Shown piece after piece: positions 22,796 through 33,285 of a DNA stretch of 64,000 nucleotides; within the stretch, counting starts at the first letter, position 1; each line of letters opens with the position of its first letter. The notes beneath the pieces were generated by a model. It made no database searches. It saw nothing but the letters and a program-made list of their open reading frames with translations, and had not been told where the DNA came from. The DNA is from Brienomyrus brachyistius (taxonomy: Eukaryota; Chordata; Actinopteri; Osteoglossiformes; Mormyridae): assembly GCF_023856365.1 (NCBI RefSeq), contig NC_064551.1, positions 14,483,027-14,547,026 of the forward strand. Direction: 5' to 3'. The position numbers and the translations under genes were made by a program.

Positions 22796-24160
22796 CACAC
22801 AGAGAGTATTATTATTATGCATATATTATTATTAAATCTGCATATTTTGCAGAATGGATGTCCCCTATGTCCATGGGAATACTGTTTCTCTGCTGGTTGG
22901 ATTAAGCCCCCACCTTTGGGGGGGGGTTGGGTTTCTGTCTGTCGCCTGGCATTTATACAGAAGCGTACTCCCGTCACTGAGGGGGCACACCGGCGGTATG
23001 ACTTAGCAATACTCTCACTTCAGGCGCGTAAAAAGGAAAAAAAAAAAAAAAAAAAGGAATAATAACAATAACTGAACCGCCGGCTCCCTTTCAGACACCA
23101 GTTATCTTATTTATTCTCTCACTTTATCCCATCCGGAGACGCGAATGGAAAAAAAAAAGGAAGGAGGAATTGCAGCAGCTTTGACGGAGTGAAAAAGTGG
23201 GAAAAAATGGGGGGCTTATAGCTGCCATTGGGAAGATTAGTCTGCCGGCTTTGTCACCAGAGCAACAGCAGGATCGAGATCGGGGCTGCGGAAAATGCCA
23301 GAAAGAAAGTCGAGCTTGAATTCTTCACCTCCGTCCAGATATCCTGTTTTAACCCTGTCTAGCTACCGAAAGTTGTGTCCTGTCCTGCCTGTTAACGCAC
23401 TCTTCAGTATTCGCCCCTCAGTGCCAGAGATCATCTCATCACTAATTTGGTTCTCCTCCTTCCAGGTGCCTGCAGGAACCTGGCAGCCCCCCCCCCCTCC
23501 CCCAAATCCCATCGCCCCCGCCCAGCCCTTCCATCCGCCGCCGCGCTCATCTGCTGCGCCCACCCTCACGTCCCATCCATGCCCGCCTGCCCGCTGCACC
23601 CCCGCCCACCGCCTCTCTCTTGCTTAGTCACTCCCCAGAAGCGATGTCTTTGATTATTTCCCTGACTCCCTCACCCAGAACTATGCCTAACATCAGGACC
23701 AAAAAAAAAAACAAAACAATGCGGTTCCCTCCCACTGTTGTATGTTTTACTTTTTCCCAAATCTCTGCCTCGAGTGTCTTACTTCTTAGTACTGCTTCTA
23801 AAACGGGTTTTTTGAGAAACTGTGAAAAGATTATGCGGGATTTGCAATAAGATCAGATCAAACACTTTATTAGTGAGTGCTTTACGGGCACACCCCTCCC
23901 CCCCACTGCCGCGATGCTATAGCCCCAGCGCTGGAAGGCCTTCCAGCATGACCGACAGGGACAGTCACTGGAGGAGGTGGGGCAGCAGAGGAGGCAGGAC
24001 TTTATTGACGCAGGGCGTTTAGCTCAGCAGTGCCGCTGGTGTCGAGTGTCTGTGAGTGCACTCCTGAGCCAGAGAGAGCATCCTGGAAGCCTCTGGAGAT
24101 GACAGACTCTGCAGGGCTCAGAGAAACTCCCCTACTCACGCATACACTCCTGTCATACCT
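22791..24160. other. No gene called; includes a C-rich, proline-coding patch
   Basis: A-runs at 23038-23055 and 23701-23711. At 23445-23470 a pyrimidine tract ending TTCCAG resembles a splice acceptor, followed by C-rich DNA open in two frames (proline-rich) to about 23650. The composition alone explains the long frames, so no exon is called. Confidence 0.35.
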
Positions 24161-24164
24161 TTCA

Positions 24165-24340
24165 GGAGGCATAGGGGCAGAGTGCGGCCGTGATCAGAAG
24201 GTTGTAGATTCACATCCCCCGGTCGGCAGAGTGATATCACTGTTGGGCTCTTGAGCAAGGCCCTTGACCCCCAGTGGCTTCTGGGGCTCCTCAAAAAATG
24301 TACGTCCCTTTGGATTAATGCGTCAGCTAAGTAAATTGGT
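24165..24340 (+). mobile_element. V-SINE-like SINE copy, plus strand
   Basis: It has GTGATCAGAAGGTTGTAGATTC (B-box-like), GGTCGGCAGAGTGATATCAC, CTCTTGAGCAAGGCCCTTGACC and the tail ATGTACGTCCCTTTGGATTAATGCG, matching the elements at 8.3 kb and (reversed) 34.7 kb. Confidence 0.7.
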
Positions 24341-24606
24341 CATTGTAGTGACTATCCATGGCTGTTAAAGGTCTGCATAGGGTCCGGTCAGTGCTGAAGA
24401 AAATGCACAATTTTGAATATTTTTTAAATGGGTTTTTAAGATACAGCTAGAGGGCTAGACAGGACAAAGGTAATTAAAGATAAATTTAGGCTCTCGTTGA
24501 CTATGATGTCTGAGTGGGAAGACGAGAATTTAACCATTTTCAGAACTTTTACATGTGAATAACTTGGATAATGTTTAATAAACAGCTTCTCAGTTTAGCT
24601 ACTGCG

Positions 24607-25161
24607 ATAACACTTTACCCATGTGCAATGCATTATGTATACCTTCATAATGGATCATATTGACCGTTTTAATGCATTATGAAGGTATCGTAATACTTGA
24701 TGGCGGCGAGTAACCACGAAGAGACATGGACTGGTTCGCTCCTTTAATGTAGTCCTTAAAAGGCAAGAATACAGCGACACAGAATGGCAGAGAAACACGG
24801 GGAAGTCACACTAAGGACAGTGAGGCATACACATGGCGGGTAATCGCACATTGGCTAAGATGCTTCAGGATCAGGCAAGGACCAAGTAAAAACCCCGCAA
24901 CAGTCGGGAACACAGTACAACAAGTATTTACACTAACAACAATTACATACTGGCGCTCGTGGGCACGCTGGGATATTTCAATCCCACCGGCGCTACAATA
25001 CATTATAAATGGGAGCTTCATAGAGCATTCATAATGCATAACAAACATGGCTATAGTGTGTTATGCCTTTTTATAAATAGTTTTAGCCGTATTTACAATA
25101 CTTTATGAATGCATTCTGAAGGTATCTATAATGCATCATGATGACTGGTTTAAGTGTTTAG
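24607..25161. mobile_element. MITE-like element, split by a solo LTR
   Basis: The left part (24607-24697) and right part (24998-25161) form an imperfect inverted pair: AACACTTTACC with GCATTATGTATACCTTC on the left, and the reverse of AAACACTTAAACC with GCATTATAGATACCTTC on the right. Internal TGAAGGTATC and CATTATGA modules repeat. The two parts are separated by the LTR described next. Confidence 0.55.
24698..24997 (-). mobile_element. Solo LTR, 300 bp, minus orientation
   Basis: The insert begins TG (TGATGGCGGCGAG) and ends CA (GGCGCTACA) on the plus strand, the canonical LTR dinucleotides. It is flanked by ATACT and ATACA, a near-perfect 5-bp target duplication, and interrupts an otherwise continuous repeat. 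On the minus strand it carries an ATTAAA-type polyadenylation signal near its 3' end. No internal retroelement sequence adjoins it, so it is probably a recombination product. It could be a Ty3/Gypsy-type or retrovirus-like LTR; the LTR alone does not say which. Confidence 0.65.
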
Positions 25162-26560
25162 ATATTTTTGCAGGTTGTCATTATCACTTGGAAATTTCAG
25201 AGTGAAATTCCAACTTGCTGAGAAACAATGCACAGCGCTTGAAGATAGGTGTTCGACCGATACGTGTTCAAGATTCACCTGCCTGTCTATAAATATCTAA
25301 TGTAGGCATTCTTGGTACCAAAGAGCAGACTCCTCCACTCTGGAGAGGTGGGTATGGATGAGCCAAGCTCACGATGTTCTAAAGTACTTTTGAAACCAGC
25401 TCTAGGAACGACTGGGCGTGCTGTACATTCATCCTGAAAGCCAGACGCCCAAGCCCCGAACAAGATACTGCACTTAACGGAGGTCCGACAATGCCAGAGC
25501 TCACTGATACAGTCACACACTGATGCACTACATTACATAACCAAATTAATGTCGACTGGTGTTTCTCCAGTGTCTTTTATTGCAGTGAACGTTGTACATT
25601 TCCGCCTTCCTGGCCATGTATGTCTAAAGAGCAAATTTATCTCCATGTTCTGCATTCCTTGACGCTGGGTGGACTGGGGAATGGCTAGAGTGAATAGATG
25701 GAGCTACACGCTTGGCACCCACCCCCCCCCCCCCCCCCCCCCCCGCCTTCCCCACCCACATGCACATTTATAGTGGATATAAAATGGAAAAGGGGGCCCC
25801 TCAGCAAATGGGTGACTATGGTTAGCATTAGCAGAGCGTCACTGCCCCGTCCTGCTGATAACTCTGAGGGCAAGAAGCGGACTTGAATTAATTCAGCTAC
25901 TTAGGCTAAAAGGTTCAGTAAAAGGTTCACTAAAGTACCTGGCTGTATGAACCTTATTGGTTAAGCACTGAGATTTTACTATTCATTAAACCAAAGCAAG
26001 TAATGCAGCGGGTAGGGAAATGCCTGAACCTTTAGCATGGAAATCGTGTATTTATTTACTTTTTCAACAAAGCTAAATGTAGAGTTAATTATAGTTTGCA
26101 TATCAGTTGAAAAGAAGACTCATTGTGGGAAAGTTAGATTGCAAGCTGTACACGGGCAGGACCCTGAGATAGCAGAGTGTCCGCTTACATATAGGTAATG
26201 TCATGGGCCAGGATGCATGACCAGCCCCAAATGACAAGTACAGCTTCTTGGGGATTAGGGTCTGTGCTCTGTCTTGGCTGAAGGAAAGGATTCACACAGC
26301 TGTTGTGGGGTATCTCTCAAAACAGAAGACCGGCCTACAGTGATGAGGTGGATTTCTGTCGTATGATAACACTGGGCAGGGCATGCCGTTCTACATTAGA
26401 GAGTTCCTGAGCTGTGAAGGTTCTAATTGCAGCAGGAGTGACTCAAAGGGCCTGGTGCTGGGGTCTTACTCTACTCAGGTGTCTCCGGAGGGGCTGCAGA
26501 GATCTCAGCTGGATTTGGGGGAGGGGCAGCGTGTCGGAAAACAGATGTAGCCGAACTCAC
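25162..26560. other. No gene seen; includes a C23 run
   Basis: Single-copy-looking DNA with a poly-C tract at 25722-25744. No coding pattern or repeat family recognised. Confidence 0.4.
25722..25744. repeat. Poly-C homopolymer, 23 nt
   Basis: Uninterrupted C run. Confidence 0.95.
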
Positions 26561-26570
26561 TGCATACATG

Positions 26571-27083
26571 CAGTGCCAGTCAAAAGCTTGGGCATCGACT
26601 CAGCAAAGGAGTTTTCTTTTTTACATTTTTACATTTTTTACATTTTGTAATAAGTGTTAAAACATTAAAACAACGTAATAACAAATATGAAATTATGCAA
26701 TGTTACTGAAACTGTTACTGAAAAGCTTATATTTCATTACCTTCAAAATACGCACCCTTTGCCTTGCTGACAGCCACACTCCAGGCATCCTCTCAGCCAG
26801 CCTCACGAGGACGACGCCTGGATGCTTCTCCAACAAGGGGCTCCCACGTATGGTTGCTGGAGCACTTGCTGGCTGCTTTTCCTTCATCCTCCCTGGTCCA
26901 ACTCATACCAAACCTTCTCTTTTGGGTTTGGGTCAGGTGACTGTGGAGGCCGACTCATCTGCTGAAGCACTAAATCACTCTCCTTCGTGAAATAGATCTT
27001 ACACAGCCTGGTGGTATCTCATGGATCACCGTTCCGTCTAAAACAAATGATGGTAGGTGTAGGCAAGCTTTTGACTGGTACTG
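26571..27083 (-). mobile_element. Internally deleted Tc1-like element
   Basis: Left terminus CAGTGCCAGTCAAAAGC and right terminus GCTTTTGACTGGTACTG are matching inverted repeats of the common fish Tc1-like class whose ends read CAGTACCAGTCAAAAG, followed on the right by TA. The interior at 26740-27050, read on the minus strand, corresponds to the C-terminal part of a Tc1 transposase gene, including the region upstream of and around the third catalytic acidic residue (CTTTTGGGTTTGGGTCAGGT and TGACTGTGGAGGC on the plus strand). The N-terminal DNA-binding part is missing, so no active transposase can be made. Confidence 0.85.
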
Positions 27084-27293
27084 TAAGTCAAAAGAAGGCA
27101 AGCCGGAGAAGCAAGAGTGAGCAGAAAGTCAAAAAAAAAAACACAACAACAGTCTAATAAATCATTTATGTCTCTCCCCTTTATCTAATATCCTGCAGCT
27201 AAGATGGTTTTGCACCATTACCCTACTTTCCAACTGGTAGACGTGTCCTCTTTAAAGAAAAGCTCTAAAGAGCATCAGCATTCAGGAAATAGC

Positions 27294-27483
27294 TCACCTC
27301 CCACGGATAAGGGCATCTCGGCTGAAAAGTGATACGGCTTGTGGTGAAGTGGGGGCAAATTTGGAAGCCATTTTCTCCACATCTGGGGTATCTGGTTCCA
27401 CTGCTAACGCTAAAACATCAGAGATGTTTGTAAAACGTATCGAAGCTGCTGCATCTCTTAGAGAGATCTCCGTCATGACGCTC
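27294..27483 (-). other. Candidate exon of unknown gene (weak)
   Basis: On the minus strand an ATG at 27476 opens a 60-codon frame starting MTEISLRDAAASIRFTNISD, with balanced amino-acid composition. It runs into a strong donor-like sequence (GGGAG then GTGAGC, about 27290-27300) just at its stop codon, as a first coding exon might. Upstream there is a CAG/TAG but little pyrimidine tract. I do not recognise the sequence. A chance frame is quite possible at this length. Confidence 0.2.
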
Positions 27484-27698
27484 CGCTAGCTGGTTTTCAG
27501 ACGCCAGTCAGGGGTGTTTATGCAGGTTGTGGTAACGAGTTGCCATTGAGCCTGAAATAATCTCAGTGCAGAACATTTTGCAGTAATTTGAACCGTTAAA
27601 TGGAGAAGAATACAATATTTTTAATAAACTGTCGTATAAATTGTTAGTGTAACTGTGAATTTTTTCTGAATCAAGGCAAAGAGCATTTCATTAATAGA

Positions 27699-28062
27699 AA
27701 GCCTGCTCTCTGCCTAGTCCAGTGCAGTACTAACACTAAGCCTGCTCTCTCTGCCTAGTCCAGTGCAGTACTAACACTAAGCCTGCTCTCTCTGCCTAGT
27801 CCAGTGCAGTACTAACACTAAGCCTGCTCTCTCTGCCTACTCCAGTGCAGTACTAAGACTAAGCCTGCTCTCTTCTCCTACTCCAATGCAGTACTAAGAC
27901 TAAGCCTGCTCTCTTCTCTTACTCCAGTGCAGTACTAAGATTAAGCCTGCTCTCTCTGCCTACTCCAGTGCAGTACGAATACCAAGCCTGCTCTCTGCCT
28001 AGTCCAGTGTAGTACTAACACTAAGCCTGCCCTCTCCACCTACTGCAGTGCAGTACTAAGAG
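27699..28062. repeat. Minisatellite, 41-bp unit, 9 copies
   Basis: Units begin AAGCCTGCTCTCTCTGCCTA and end CAGTGCAGTACTAACACT-like. Units 2 and 3 are identical. Units 1 and 8 lack one CT pair (39 bp) and 5 to 7 and 9 carry more changes, so recent duplication appears to be at the left side of the array. The unit is not a multiple of three and holds frequent stops; non-coding. Confidence 0.9.
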
Positions 28063-29700
28063 CATACCCACCTTCCCAGAGTAGGAGTCTGCCCATAGAC
28101 CTTAATTAAACCATGTCCATATGACACAGCAGCTTTCTCTAAACATACAGCTAAACTGTTTTTATCCCAGAAATTAATGACATAATTAAACATTAAAGAT
28201 AACAGTAACCATGTTTTCCCAGCATTTGAAATCGATATTTGTCAGATGCAGCTGCTGTGCTTGCATAAAAAAAAAGCATAAAAACAAATAGATGCTGCAT
28301 TTCGACTTATTTTGTCCCATAATCCCTCAATCTACATTGCTGTTTAAGACGGATTACAGGGTAGATTAGGTGAATTCCAAATCTGCCTGGGAAGGTGCAG
28401 GACTTTCTGAAGACAAAGAGTTTGCCAGAATGAGTGGCACCGGTGCTTTCTTTGGTCTTCTTAAGCTAGAAGGCTGAGAAAGGTGAAGCCGCAGCCTCTT
28501 TAGTGGAGCTGTTCATGCACTCGCCTGCGATAATGAACACAGAGTAATACAGCAGGCTCTGCGATAACTCTGTGATAACGGAGCTGTAGCGGAGTTTGGA
28601 CTGAGAGCGCCCTCCTTTGGTCTATCGCCCATCTGCGTGCTGCTCAGGTCAGAGGATTAAATCAAGGCACGTGGGCCAAATACAGTGGCCAACCACATTG
28701 TATTACATCAAATACGGGATCCGACCTCCTGACGTTCAACGTGAGGCCATTTACCTAGAGCACAAGGAACATACTTTAGCCCCCAAATGCACACATTACA
28801 CGCTCCTGCCCGAACACACCAGACACGTGTGGACCTTTCGCGGTCCCCACCACTGCAGCCACGGGCTCTACACACAACACATGCACAATCCTTCATTCCT
28901 CCTTCACATCTCTTCTGATCTGTAATGTTCCCTCCATTCTGCTGATTTTTCAAGGTTTTCATTTCCTATTTAAGATCTCGTTTTATTTTCTTGGGCAAAC
29001 CCTGTCAAATGTCTTCCCTGCTTGGATGTAGCATTGGGAGACAGAGAGCTGGGATAGGGTATAATCATTCTAATCAGTATTCAGTCAAGGGTCTTATTGT
29101 TATGTTTCTGTACAAGTACTTTCACATCTCAACTCTCCTACCTTTATCCATTCCTTTCTCTTTGAAGTCCAACCTCAAAGAACAACTTCAAAGACTGACT
29201 CTTTACAGGGGACCTATGGGTTGCTTCTATAAAAAAACATATTCATACAGCTGTGATTTTATAGCTTGGAATTCAGTGGCTGTTTTAGGGAAAAAAATAA
29301 TCAATATTTTGACTTCCGGAGAAACTCACAATACAAGTTGTTAATGTGGGGGGATCCGGACAGAGGCAGCTAGCTGTGAATCCGGGACATTCATCAATGA
29401 AGGCAACTGCCGACGTCGCAGGTAAGGAGCTGCATTTGTGATCAAAAGCTTTTCTGTGGCTCAGGGGTTGAATTGCTCTGTGTTCTTCTGATTACTCTGG
29501 GTTCCTTCATTAAGCTGTCTAAAAGTATAACAATGTCACATATCTATATAAAAGTAAGCTCACTAATAAAATAAATTCCAGATGCTCATACATCTATGAT
29601 TTTTATACATTGTGCTGCATATTTTTGTCCGAAGTTTTTTTTTTATCAAAATGAGAATAAAACATGGTTCAAAATATAAGGAGATCAAAGGAAATCAGGA
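28063..29700. other. No gene seen
   Basis: Single-copy-looking DNA. A CCCTCCTTTGGTCTATCGCCC stretch near 28610 and short frames do not support a gene. Confidence 0.4.
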
Positions 29701-29708
29701 ATTGATGG

Positions 29709-29930
29709 TGTGTGTGTCTGTCTATGTCTGTGTGTCTTTGTGTGTGTGTGTGGTTTTTTTTTAAGGTTCCCAGAAAGATCTGTGGATGAAATCAGAAAAC
29801 TAAAAATGCCCAAAGTTTTGTATTTACTTAGGGCTCAGTTGGAGTTAAGGCCGTCATGTTGGGATTAGCATTTTCCCCATATAAATGAATGGAGAGTCCC
29901 CACAAAGATATATTTACAAACCTGTGTGTG
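29709..29930 (+). mobile_element. Third copy of the GTCCCCA MITE family, between (TG)n tracts
   Basis: Shares TTTTGTATTTACTTAGG, GGGATTAGCATTTTCCCCAT and GAGTCCCCACAAAGATA with the 17953-18192 element. (TG)n tracts lie on both sides (29709-29752 and 29922-29936). The left terminal inverted repeat is not recognisable. Confidence 0.6.
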
Positions 29931-30302
29931 TGTGGCGGGAGGGGAGTCGCGGAGGTGGATGTTTTGTTCCCAAGTGCAGATTGCAGCTGTCCTAGATTAG
30001 CCTGGTGAGAGAGGTACTGTCCCTAATGACCACATCCTCCTGTAACGAAACACTAAGCTCCTTTCACTCACACTGACCCACTCGGGGCGCGGGGGGGTGG
30101 GATGACCGACCCCAGGGCTCCAAGCGGCAGCCACTCACGTAACGAAATGCCAGAGCGTCCCGGCTAGCATGGACACAAGTCATGAAATTACTTGCGGGTG
30201 AAGAGCAGCCCCATTTGTCGTCGCCCACATAGAGCAGGATTTATGAAAACTCACTCGTCTGGAAGCTGAAGGGAAATCTTGTGAGAAGAAGCAGAAAGAC
30301 AG

Positions 30303-30309
<7 letters not shown>

Positions 30310-30342
<33 letters not shown>
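30310..30342. repeat. (GA)n microsatellite
   Basis: About 16 GA units, followed by GACAGACAG and a purine-rich (GGGAGAGGAGG) stretch to 30400. Confidence 0.95.
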
Positions 30343-30351
<9 letters not shown>

Positions 30352-30631
30352 GGGAGAGGAGGGGGGAACAAGAGAGATGGAGGGAGGGGGAAGCACACAA
30401 ACTACTGTTAGAACAACAATAACAAAGACAATTAACAAAAGAACACAGTTTTCTTTTCGCTGGTTTGGTTAAAGCTGTCTTGTGTCTCAGACTGTAGTGT
30501 TTCTGACTCTCACTGTCAATCTCGCCTCCATTTGGGAACTTTAAACATCATCTGGTCCTTGTGGTGGACTTAGGACATTATGGCACAAGGAGATACAGTA
30601 GGTGTACACGTGTCGCCCATCCCCCATCGCC

Positions 30632-30648
30632 GGGGGGGGGGGGGGGGG
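30632..30648. repeat. Poly-G run, 17 nt
   Basis: Uninterrupted G run. Confidence 0.95.
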
Positions 30649-30755
30649 TCTGAATATATAAGAGTGGGGTTCTGCATGGGTGAGCCTGGTTGCAGTGATG
30701 CGGGCCCACGCCTGGCTTCACATCTGAGATGCATGTGGGTCCCTCAATTCAAGTG

Positions 30756-30785
30756 TTTTTTTTTTTTTTGGGGGGGGGGGGGGGG
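30756..30785. repeat. T14-G16 compound homopolymer
   Basis: A run of 14 T directly followed by 16 G, only about 110 bp from another G run. Confidence 0.9.
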
Positions 30786-33280
30786 CGCAGTGGGGCTCTT
30801 ACCGGAATCTGTGTTCATCTAGCAAAAGGCAGCAGCTTAAGGTAACCAGAAATGCCAGTTCCTCGGCTGCGATCACGGAAGCAGATGGCCACGCAAATAC
30901 GCCCACGCATACACACAGACACACGTCTTCCTGAAACATTTCGCTGCAATCGGGAACCAAAGTTTGCAGGAAAGAAAGGAGATGAGAATGAAACTATGGC
31001 AAGCAATTACTGTCACCTTATCTGCTGGCAACTGGCTGCTTTTCGTTGCTTTAGATTTCTTTTTTCTATCGTTGTTTAAATGGATTTGCTGTTTTTGTGA
31101 ACAATGCATCCAGCTGCTGTAGCCATATTAACCAATGGCAAATCACAGGAGAAATTCCACATATTTACATTGCATGTGTTTTTATACTTTAAGTCATAAT
31201 AAAGTGTAGGGTTTCCACACCTCCCATTTGTCCCTTTTAAGTATCCTACACCGTTTGAAATCTTTTGGTTTTTGTGATTTGGCCCCCAACTCCATTGATC
31301 CATTTATTTCCCCAATTCATTCTCATGTCATCCATTCACATATTTCCACATTTTCCTGAAGGACCCTCCCCCCACCTTGCTGAACAATGACCCCTGCTGG
31401 GGACCACACACACCCTGCTACTAGGTGTAACAACCCACCCCCTACCCCCAGCGGGGCTCCACCAAGACAATCACAGACCCAATAATTGGGAGAGTCAGGA
31501 CCTGCCGTAATTAACAATGAAGGCTTTCAGGACCTTGGATACAGAATATGGCTTAGATTGAGTAACAGTGGCACAAATCAGGGGTACCAGGATTGAGCTT
31601 CCATCACAAAATACTCATGCACATCCCTGAAAAGGCTGGTTTTTGGCTGTGAAAATGTGTTTAGATTAAATGAGGTACATCTTCAATCTTAATGTGACCT
31701 AGTTGAAACCCCGGCCATTAAAAGTGACAGCTTAATGCGGCGGATTTTAGAAGTCCCCTGTTCTTCTTTATATTTACATAATAACCTCTAATTTTTCTCG
31801 GCAAGCCCTCAAGAATATTTTGGCTATAATTCAGGCTTCTGTGGTGATTAAGCTGAAGCGGTGAATGCATTAAATGAACGTGTGCCGGCAATGTTCTGAG
31901 ACGCGAGACTTTCTGTTCGGTCGCGACGTCAGGTCACATCCTGACCGAACCTCTATCCAAGCCTTCACGTCCTTGGCCTTATTTATTTATTTATTTATAC
32001 TTTCCGCCTCTTTTCATGGAACACTTCACATCTGGTGCGGAAAATGCGCAAGAGTCTTGATGAGTGCTTGAAATGGGTGAGACTCTTTGGCATCACTGAG
32101 CAAAGCACTCCTGTAAGACATAAAGGAGCCCGAGTCATTTAATAACAAGGTGCATAAAATAGCAGGAAGTAAAAACATGTTCTTTGTCACCTCAAAATAA
32201 TAATATTAAATCTCATAATCAAAGGAATCATTCCACTGATCAGTGTCATTATTAGTTTCCCAAATTGGCAATTTTACATGCATGCATTTTGTCTATGTTC
32301 ATTCAGCCTAGAAATAATTTTTAGAACCTAGTCAAAAGCCCCCAGTCCCCGGGCTAGTGAGCATCGGTGCAGAGGGGTGTTAAGAGCAGCGCACACCTCT
32401 ACTCACAATGTGTCCTGTGAGTACAGACTGCAGGCCTCATCCAGTGATATAATTAATTTGTGCAATCCCTCCCCCTCTACACCCCTGTCGGTGTCACTGC
32501 AGAGCGCTACGGGAGTGAGGAACCCCCGTCACGTATCCCCCTCCCCAGTAGAGTATGCAGACAATTGGTCAGGCATAGCAGGGCTCAAACCCAGGTCTGT
32601 GCTGCATCGCCTGTGTTACTATTGCCTTCATACATATTCTCTCCATATATTTTTGTATATCTACTGGATGTCTTTACATATCTGGCCTCAGATTAGAGAG
32701 GTCACTACTGAAAAGGTGAAAACACACAACATGGAAAGGCGTTAAGACTGTCACCCCCCACCTTGACAAAAGAATGATTACGCTTCCTGGGCTCCTCGGT
32801 GTTTCTCGGCTAGAATGCACCAATAGCACGCCACCGCTAACAGCGCTGGATGTGGGGGGCCAGCTGGAGAGCGGACAGCCTCCTGTTGGGATCAATCACA
32901 CACTCCAAAACACACACGTCACAGTGTGGAGCTGCTCGTTTCGTGAGCGTGGTTTGGGCGCTCGCACTCGGCGGCCATCTGCAAGCTGCCGCTGTTTTTC
33001 TCCCGCATGCATCCGAATGCACGGTATCCTGCCACTCTGCATCTCCCGCAGATCTCGCTCCTTCTGCTCACGGAGGCCACAGCGTTCGCAAAAGAAACAG
33101 AAACACGTTCAGAATGCAGCTGAATGGTTTCCATCTGTTGACCGACCTGAGTTTGAGTGTAAAGCTTCTTCTTACACATATGCTTCACCTGAAGTAGATT
33201 CACCAGGTCTTTGATGAGCCTTTATCTCCAGGATGGACAGACCCTATGTGAGATATTAAATACAGCTCCAGGCTAGGGGG
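30786..33280. other. No gene seen; includes a noncoding regulatory-like stretch
   Basis: At 31640-31880 AT-rich sequence shows clustered TTAGATTAAATGAGG, GGCCATTAAAAGTGACAG, GGTGATTAAGC and ATGCATTAAATG, which resembles a conserved noncoding element. A (TATT)n lies at 31979-31998. GC-rich frames at 32774-33214 overlap on both strands and are not convincing. Confidence 0.35.
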
Positions 33281-33285
33281 CATCA

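Noticed and set aside
23445..23650. Proline-rich exon after a good acceptor-like site
   Set aside because: Poly-C composition alone gives proline codons in the frames; no donor or homologue recognised.
27699..28062. CRISPR array
   Set aside because: Contiguous 41-bp units without spacers in a vertebrate-type sequence: a minisatellite.
32774..33214. 146-codon gene
   Set aside because: Overlaps similar-length frames in other phases in GC-rich DNA; no family recognised.
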